Assembly: GCF_014648895.1 (NCBI RefSeq)
Contig: NZ_BMRZ01000003.1
Coordinates: forward strand, 620,001-684,000
Length of the DNA: 64,000 nucleotides
Reading direction: 5' to 3'
Source: Streptomyces tanashiensis
GTDB lineage: Bacteria; Actinomycetota; Actinomycetes; Streptomycetales; Streptomycetaceae
Part shown: positions 58,546 through 64,000 of the stretch, piece after piece
Position numbering within the stretch: position 1 is the first letter of the stretch
Layout: each line of letters opens with the position of its first letter
Program-made: the position numbers and the translations under genes
The notes under the pieces: model-generated
What the model was told of the DNA's origin: nothing
What the model saw: only the letters and a program-made list of their open reading frames with translations
The model's database searches: none

Positions 58546-60636
58546 ATGGACTCCGGCCGAATCCGTACGCCCAGAACCGCGCCCCGCACCACCGCCGGCG
58601 CCCGCATCGCACCCCGCACGGGCAGGATCGCGGCGCTCGCCGCCGCCGCGCTGCTCGCCACCGTCGTCCCGTCCGCGCAGGCGGTCGCCGCGACGGCGCC
58701 CCGCGTCGACCTCACCGTCCTCGTCGTCGACGACGGCGGCAGCGCGGTCGGGGCGATCACCGCCGAACTGAAGGGCTCCGGCGTCCCGTACCGCAGGATC
58801 GACCTCGGCGACCCGAACCGGCCGGTCCTCGACGCGGCCTTCCTCAGCGACACCGTCGACGGGCGGCCGCGCGCCAAGTACCAGGGCGTCGTCCTGCCCC
58901 ACGAGACCGCCTTCGGCCCCGACTCCGCCGAGGCCACCGCCCTCAAGGCGTACGAGCGGACCTTCGGGATCCCGCAGGTCGACGCCTACACCTGGTCCCA
59001 CCCCGGCGTCGGCCTCGACTACACCGACCAGGGCGGCTGGTCCGGCGTCCTCGACGGCCGCCAGGCCGGCGTCACCCCCGCAGGGCAGGCGGGCCCCTTC
59101 CGCTACCTCGCCGGGGCGCTCACCTTCGAGGACAACGACCCCTCGATCGCCGAGAGTTACGGCTACGCGGGCCGCCCCCGCGCCGGCTACACCAGCTACC
59201 TCGACGTCCCCGTCGACGGCGGCGGCCGGGCCAGCCTCGTCGGCGAGTACGCCGCCGACGGCCGCCGCGAACTCGTCGTCACCTTCGCCTACAACCAGTA
59301 CCAGCGGCAGTTCCGGGCCCTCGCCCGCGGCATCGTCGACTGGCTCACCCAGGGCGTCCACCTCGGCCAGAGCCGCAACTACCTCTCCGTCCACGTCGAC
59401 GACGTCTTCGCCCCCGACGCCCGCTGGGACTCCGCGCTCGACTGCACCCCCGGCGACTTCGACTGCGTCGGCGACGACGGCGAGGGGGCGAACCCCATCC
59501 GCATGACGGCGGCCGACGCCCAGTACGCCGCCGCCTGGCAGAAGTCCTCCGGCTTCACGCTCGACATGGTCTACAACGGCGGCCAGGGCGAGCAGTGGAA
59601 GACCGAGCACGGCGGCACCGACCCGCTCACCGACCGGCTCGTCGCCGACCGCGCCCAGTACCGGTGGATCAACCACACCTACACCCACCCCTTCCTCGGC
59701 TGCGTCCAGGACAACAGCGTCGTCCCCTGGAAGTGCGCCTCGGACACCGCGGGCAAGATCCTGTGGGTCAGCCGCTCCGAGCTCTCCGGCCAGATCCGGA
59801 ACAACCACAACTGGGCCGTCGGCAAGGGCATCTCCGTCGACCGCTCCGAACTCGTCACCGGCGAGCACTCCGGTCTGAGGACCCTGCCCCAGCAGCCCGC
59901 CGACAACCCCAACCTCGCCGGCGCCCTCGCCGACAACGGCGTGAAGTGGACCGCGAGCGACAACTCCCGCGAGCCCCAGCAGCGGGCCGTCGGGACCGGC
60001 GCCGCGAAGACCGTGCCCCGCCACCCGATGAACGTCTACTACAACGTGGGCACCGCCGCCGAGATGGCCGACGAGTACAACTGGATCTACACCTCCCGCG
60101 CCGACGGCGGCAGCGGCATCTGCGAGTCCAACCCCGCCTCCACCTGCCTGCCCGCCCCGCTCCCCACGGCCACCGGCTACGCCGACCACATCGTGCCGCA
60201 GGAAGCCCGCACCGCCCTCTCCCACGTCCTGGGCAACGACCCCCGGCCGCACTACGTGCACCAGTCCAACCTCGCCGAGGAGCGGCTCCTCTACCCCGTC
60301 CTCGACCGCGTGCTCGCCGACTACCGGGCCCTGTTCGCGGCCAACGCGCCCCTGGTGAACCCCGCCCAGAAGGACGTCGGCACCGAACTGGGCCGCCGCG
60401 CCGCCTGGGACCAGGCCGTCGCCGCCGGAAAGGTCACCGCCTACCGCATCGGCACCACGGTCACCGTCAAGGCGCCCTCCGGCGTCACCGTGCCCGTCAC
60501 CGCGCCCGAGGGCACCCGCAAGAACCTCCTGCTCGGCACCACCGCCTTCGGGGCGTCCTACGCGGGCTCCCGCTCCGCCTGGACCACGCCCGAACTGCTC
60601 CAGACCGCCGTCACACTCACGCTCCCGACCGCCTGA
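58546..60636 (+). CDS. Secreted deacetylase-like protein (Agd3/CE18- or PelA-like)
   Basis: Secreted protein of 696 residues. The signal peptide spans about residues 1-50 (Arg-rich start, AAALLATVVPSAQA). A flavodoxin/GATase-like N-terminal domain (LTVLVVDDGGSAVGA) precedes a deacetylase-like barrel with LSVHVDDVFAPD (metal-binding Asp pair) and NHTYTHP (His-x3-His). This pairing resembles the fungal galactosaminogalactan deacetylase Agd3 and, more distantly, PelA. Paired cysteines around DCTPGDFDC suggest disulfides outside the cell. ATG 58546 has a G-rich ribosome site; the frame to 58276 is not supported. Deacetylation of a galactosamine-type polymer is inferred. Confidence 0.7.
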   Translation: MDSGRIRTPRTAPRTTAGARIAPRTGRIAALAAAALLATVVPSAQAVAATAPRVDLTVLVVDDGGSAVGAITAELKGSGVPYRRIDLGDPNRPVLDAAFLSDTVDGRPRAKYQGVVLPHETAFGPDSAEATALKAYERTFGIPQVDAYTWSHPGVGLDYTDQGGWSGVLDGRQAGVTPAGQAGPFRYLAGALTFEDNDPSIAESYGYAGRPRAGYTSYLDVPVDGGGRASLVGEYAADGRRELVVTFAYNQYQRQFRALARGIVDWLTQGVHLGQSRNYLSVHVDDVFAPDARWDSALDCTPGDFDCVGDDGEGANPIRMTAADAQYAAAWQKSSGFTLDMVYNGGQGEQWKTEHGGTDPLTDRLVADRAQYRWINHTYTHPFLGCVQDNSVVPWKCASDTAGKILWVSRSELSGQIRNNHNWAVGKGISVDRSELVTGEHSGLRTLPQQPADNPNLAGALADNGVKWTASDNSREPQQRAVGTGAAKTVPRHPMNVYYNVGTAAEMADEYNWIYTSRADGGSGICESNPASTCLPAPLPTATGYADHIVPQEARTALSHVLGNDPRPHYVHQSNLAEERLLYPVLDRVLADYRALFAANAPLVNPAQKDVGTELGRRAAWDQAVAAGKVTAYRIGTTVTVKAPSGVTVPVTAPEGTRKNLLLGTTAFGASYAGSRSAWTTPELLQTAVTLTLPTA

Positions 60637-60662
60637 CCAGCACGTCCTGGGGGGAACCGCTC

Positions 60663-62198
60663 ATGCCGAGCAGTGGCCGTCACGTCACCATGCTCACCGA
60701 AGGCACCTACCCGCATGTCCACGGCGGCGTCAGCACCTGGTGCGACCAGCTCGTCCGTGGCATGCCGGAGGTCGACTTCGAGATCCTCGCCCTCACCGGC
60801 AGCGGCCGCGAACCCGTCACCTGGGAGCTGCCGCCCAACGTCACCCGGCACACCGCCTACCCCCTGTGGGGGCCTCCGCAGGGTCCGGCCGTGCGCCGGC
60901 CCCTGCGGGGGCGCGAGCGCCGACGCTTCCTCGACGCGTACGAACGCGTCCTGCTCGCCCTCCTCGACCCCGAGGCGGGCTGCGACTTCGGCACCGGACT
61001 CTACGAACTCGCCGAACTCGCCCGGCAGGGACGGCTGACCGCCGCACTCCGCTCCGAACAGGCCCTGCGCTCGCTGATGTGGATCTGGACCATGCCGCAC
61101 CTGCCGACACTCGCGGCCCGGCCCACCGTCCACGACGCGCTCACCGCCACCGACCTGCTCGAACACGCCCTGCGTCCGCTCGCCGCCCGGATATCCGCCG
61201 GCGGCGTGGCGCACGCCGTCTCCAGCGGCCTCGCCACACTGCCGGCGCTCACCGCGCAGCACTTCGAAGGGGTGCCCTTCCTGCTCACCGAACACGGCAT
61301 CTACCTCCGCGAGCGCTACCTCGGCTACCGCACCGAAGCACAACGCTGGCCCGTCAAGGCCCTCATGCTCGGCTTCTACCGCGAGCTCAACACCCTCGGC
61401 TACCGCAAGGCCGACCTCATCACCCCCTGCAACCAGTACAACCGGCGCTGGGAGGAGCGCGGCGGAGCCCCCGCCGACCGCATCCGCACCGTCTACAACG
61501 GCGTCGACCCCGCCCTCTTCCCCGAGGCGGGCCCCGAACCCGAGACCCCCACCCTCAGCTGGTGCGGCCGCGTCGACCCCATCAAGGACCTGGAGACGCT
61601 GATCCGGGCGTACGCGATCTGCCGGGCCGAACTGCCCGAGCTCCGGCTGCGGTTGTTCGGCCCGGTCCCCGCCGGGAACGAGGACTACCTCACCCGGCTG
61701 GAGAAGCTCGCCGCCGAACTCGGCGTCGCCGACGGGGTGTCCTTCGAGGGCCGCATCTCCGACGTGCCCGCCGCCTACGCGGCCGGCAGCGTCGTCATGC
61801 TCTCCTCCATCAGCGAAGGCTTCCCCTTCTCCCTCATCGAGGCCATGTCCTGCGGACGCGCCACCGTCTCCACGGACGTCGGAGGCGTACGGGAGGCCGT
61901 CGGCGACACCGGGATCGTCGTCCCGCCCCGCGAACCGGCCGTCATGGCCGCCGCCGTCTCCGGACTCCTCCGCGACGGCGTCCGCCGCGCCGAACTCGGC
62001 CGCCGGGCCCGGCAGCGGGTCATCGACGAGTTCACCCTGCACCGCTCGGTGGACGGCTTCCGGCAGATCTACCGCGAACTGGCGGGCGCCCGCCCGGCCC
62101 TCCCGGCCCCGGTCGTCACCCCCGCGCCGCTCCGCCTGCGCATCCCCGCCCCGCGCCGCACCTCCCCGGCCCTCGTCACCGGAGGCACCCCGGCATGA
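60663..62198 (+). CDS. PelF-like family 4 glycosyltransferase
   Basis: Cytoplasmic GT4 enzyme of 511 residues. The N-terminal part matches the PelF/DUF3492 type: LTEGTYPHVHGGVSTWCDQL at residues 10-29 and FLLTEHGIYLRERY near 210. The C-terminal GT-B half has YNGVDPALFP, SWCGRVDPIKD and the E-x7-E element in ISEGFPFSLIEAM. PelF polymerises N-acetylgalactosamine from UDP-GalNAc. GGGGGGAA precedes the ATG; it lies 26 nt after the deacetylase-like gene and its stop overlaps the next gene by 4 nt. Confidence 0.85.
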   Translation: MPSSGRHVTMLTEGTYPHVHGGVSTWCDQLVRGMPEVDFEILALTGSGREPVTWELPPNVTRHTAYPLWGPPQGPAVRRPLRGRERRRFLDAYERVLLALLDPEAGCDFGTGLYELAELARQGRLTAALRSEQALRSLMWIWTMPHLPTLAARPTVHDALTATDLLEHALRPLAARISAGGVAHAVSSGLATLPALTAQHFEGVPFLLTEHGIYLRERYLGYRTEAQRWPVKALMLGFYRELNTLGYRKADLITPCNQYNRRWEERGGAPADRIRTVYNGVDPALFPEAGPEPETPTLSWCGRVDPIKDLETLIRAYAICRAELPELRLRLFGPVPAGNEDYLTRLEKLAAELGVADGVSFEGRISDVPAAYAAGSVVMLSSISEGFPFSLIEAMSCGRATVSTDVGGVREAVGDTGIVVPPREPAVMAAAVSGLLRDGVRRAELGRRARQRVIDEFTLHRSVDGFRQIYRELAGARPALPAPVVTPAPLRLRIPAPRRTSPALVTGGTPA

Positions 62199-63919
62199 GC
62201 GGCTCCCTCTGGCTGAAACCCCCGAGGACGCAGACCCCGCTCCCCGCGATCCCGCGCCCGCGCGGGGAGGGCGGGGGAATCGGGGAAAGCGATACGGGAC
62301 ACGCCACGGCACCCGGCGCCCCCACCACCCGGCGAACCCCGCCGGCCCCGGCCGGGCGCCCGGCCCCGCCCGGCTCCGCCGGGCCTGAGGCTCCAGCCGG
62401 GTCTCCGGGCTCCGCCGGGTCGGCGGGTCCGGTCGGGGCACCGGGCTTCGCCGGGTCGGCGGGTCCGGTCGGGTCTCCGGGCTCCGCCGGGTCGGCGGGT
62501 CCGGTCGGGGCACCGGGCTCCGCCGGGTCGCCGGCCCCCGCCGGGCAGGCCGGGCGCCCGGTCGAGCACACCCCGCCCCCCGACCAGGACGGCCTCGCCG
62601 CCGATCCGCTCGTCGCACTCGCCCAGCGGCTCGACGGGTTCGTCGCCGCCGCCGTGCACCCGGACGAGATCGCCGCGATCCTCGAGTCCGACGGCATGAC
62701 CGACGAGCACATCCGGCTCACCTACGGCCGCGCCGACTCCTTCTCCCTCGCCGAGGACCTCTACGCGCGCGTGGAGCGGCGCCACCCCGAACCCGCGGCA
62801 CCACCCGCCGGCGCCTGGTACGGCGAGCTCGCGGGCTGTCTGCTGCGCGGGCTCGTCTTCGCGCTCCCCGGCCTCGCGTACGTCCTCGCCGCACCCCTGC
62901 TCGCCGCGGGGCACGGCCGGCTCGGGCTCCCCGCCGGGACCGTCCCGCTGCTCGCCGGAGCCGTCACCGGCTGGGTGTGGAACCAGGCCCTCGCCCACCG
63001 CGCGTACACCTGGCTCGGCCTCGGCGACCGGCCCGCCGCCGCCCGCGCCCTGCTCACCGGCGCCCCGGCCGGCGCCCTCGCCGGGGCGGCCGTCGCCCTC
63101 GCGGCCGCCGGATCCGGCGAGATCCCGGCCGCCGTCTTCGCCGCCGGACAGTCGCTCTACCTCGCCGCCGCGACCGTGCTCCTGGTCCTCGGCCGCGAAC
63201 GGGCCCTGCTCTGCGCCCTGCTGCCGCTCGCCGGAGCGGTCCCCGCCTTCCGCTGGGACCTGCCGGACGCGCTGCGCGCCGCACTGCTCCTCGTCTCCCT
63301 CGCCGCGTCCGTCGCCTTCGCCGCACTCGTCCTGCGCCCGGGCGCCCGCCGGGGCGCGGCGGGCCGCGGCGGACCCCCGCGCGCCGCCTCCCTCCCGTAC
63401 GGCCTCTTCGGCCTCGGCAGCGGACTGCTCGTCCTGCACGCGGGCGTGAGCGACACGCTGGTCAGCGGGGCGGGGGCGGTCATCGCGCTCACCCTCTCCA
63501 TGGGGCCCGCCGAATGGCTGCTCCACCGCTTCCGCGACGGGAGCCTGACCCGGCTGCGAACCCTCACCACCGCCCGCGAGTTCCGCCGGGCGGTCACCGG
63601 CACCCTCGTGCTCTGCCTCGGCGGCTACCTCACCGTGCTCCTCGCCCTCACCCTCGTGGCGACCCTGGCCTGGCCGGGGGCGCCGTGGCCGACCCTCCCG
63701 CGCCTGCTCACCCTGCTCCTGATCGGGACGGTGCTCTGGCTCGGACTGCTGCTGCAGGCCTTCGGCGCGGTGACCAGCGCCGCCACCGTCTGCCTGCTCG
63801 CGGCGGCGGCCCAGACCGTGGAACCGGCGGCGGGCCCGGTGGCCGCCGGGGGAGCGGCGGCGGTCCTCGCCGCCCTGACCTGCGCCCTACTGGTACGACC
63901 GACCGCCCACCGCGGTTAG
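62195..63919 (+). CDS. Multi-pass membrane protein of the exopolysaccharide operon
   Basis: Protein of 574 residues. Residues 1-125 are low complexity and include a 12-residue tandem repeat (PGSAGSAGPVGA type). Residues about 130-195 form a conserved soluble segment (LAQRLDGFVAAAVHPDEIAAIL and SLAEDLYARVERRHPEP). About ten to twelve hydrophobic helices follow. Its place after a PelF-like gene is where Pel systems encode the membrane protein PelG; a role in polymer export is inferred, without sequence proof. ATG 62195 overlaps the glycosyltransferase stop (ATGA). Confidence 0.75.
   Translation: MSGSLWLKPPRTQTPLPAIPRPRGEGGGIGESDTGHATAPGAPTTRRTPPAPAGRPAPPGSAGPEAPAGSPGSAGSAGPVGAPGFAGSAGPVGSPGSAGSAGPVGAPGSAGSPAPAGQAGRPVEHTPPPDQDGLAADPLVALAQRLDGFVAAAVHPDEIAAILESDGMTDEHIRLTYGRADSFSLAEDLYARVERRHPEPAAPPAGAWYGELAGCLLRGLVFALPGLAYVLAAPLLAAGHGRLGLPAGTVPLLAGAVTGWVWNQALAHRAYTWLGLGDRPAAARALLTGAPAGALAGAAVALAAAGSGEIPAAVFAAGQSLYLAAATVLLVLGRERALLCALLPLAGAVPAFRWDLPDALRAALLLVSLAASVAFAALVLRPGARRGAAGRGGPPRAASLPYGLFGLGSGLLVLHAGVSDTLVSGAGAVIALTLSMGPAEWLLHRFRDGSLTRLRTLTTAREFRRAVTGTLVLCLGGYLTVLLALTLVATLAWPGAPWPTLPRLLTLLLIGTVLWLGLLLQAFGAVTSAATVCLLAAAAQTVEPAAGPVAAGGAAAVLAALTCALLVRPTAHRG
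62405..62530. repeat. 36-bp in-frame tandem repeat
   Basis: Three full units (62405-62440, 62441-62476, 62477-62512) and a partial one encode PGSAGSAGPVGA-like repeats. Units differ by few bases and preserve the frame, so copy number can change without breaking the gene. Confidence 0.8.
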
Positions 63920-63927
63920 AAGGTGTC

Positions 63928-64000
63928 ATGACCGATCCTTCCCTCCTGGTGCCGTACTACGAGCACCCGGCCGAACGCCCCGAGGCCTGGGCGGCCCTCG
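63928..64000 (+). CDS. Start of a spherulin-4-like gene (partial, cut by window end)
   Basis: Open frame from ATG 63928, 8 nt after the membrane protein, preceded by AGAAGG. Only 24 residues are visible: MTDPSLLVPYYEHPAERPEA and AWAAL. The LLVPYY...P...W pattern resembles the start of spherulin-4 family (GH135, Sph3-like) proteins, which cut alpha-1,4-galactosaminogalactan. The call rests on a short stretch and on the neighbouring genes. Confidence 0.5.
   Translation, partial: MTDPSLLVPYYEHPAERPEAWAAL

Overview
The window is very GC-rich, third codon positions are almost all G or C, GTG starts and 4-nt stop/start overlaps are frequent, and the gene set (malREFG with no local ATPase, both glnA and glnII, lipA/lipB, the aceE-sucB-lpd core) is that of a Streptomyces chromosomal core region. 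From memory the order follows the S. coelicolor stretch from malR/malEFG through glnII, glnA and lipAB to the pyruvate/oxoglutarate dehydrogenase genes and pepA. No rRNA, tRNA, CRISPR array, insertion sequence or prophage was seen.

Region 1 (1-15.5 kb) is a starch and maltodextrin unit. A LacI regulator (malR) is divergent from malE-malF-malG-aglA and a second, closely similar LacI gene. Next come a secreted alpha-amylase with a starch-binding domain and a 1762-residue secreted amylase/pullulanase. Secreted enzymes cut starch, MalEFG (probably powered by MsiK encoded elsewhere) imports maltodextrins, and AglA hydrolyses them. Dyads with TTGC-N11-GCAA symmetry lie before malE and before the amylase gene.

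Region 2 (15.5-31.6 kb) is mixed: acetyltransferase, tautomerase, TetR, a flavin/2Fe-2S reductase with a PF10118-type hydrolase, a large Streptomyces protein of unknown role, a tyrosine phosphatase, an epimerase, a methionine-rich membrane protein with a PepSY protein (probably copper-related), an orphan winged-helix regulator, glnII with a GlnR site, an oxidoreductase, a MocR regulator and an ArsC-like protein.

Region 3 (31.7-33.6 kb) is a two-gene cluster: a cyclodipeptide synthase and a P450 that resemble the M. tuberculosis Rv2275/CYP121 mycocyclosin pair. Region 4 (33.8-40.9 kb) holds glnA with its own GlnR site, an RDD protein, a DUF4191 protein, lipA, lipB and an HTH/helical-repeat regulator. 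Region 5 (40.9-49.4 kb) starts with an inverted and tandem intergenic repeat, followed by oxidoreductases, regulators and three short-chain dehydrogenases.

Region 6 (49.4-58.2 kb) is central metabolism: aceE, a GntR regulator, sucB, lpd and pepA. Lipoate from LipA/LipB modifies the SucB lipoyl domains. Region 7 (58.5 kb to the end) is a tight operon with a secreted deacetylase-like protein, a PelF-like glycosyltransferase, a multi-pass membrane protein and the start of a spherulin-4-like gene. It looks like a machine for a galactosamine-type exopolysaccharide, comparable to bacterial Pel or Aspergillus galactosaminogalactan.
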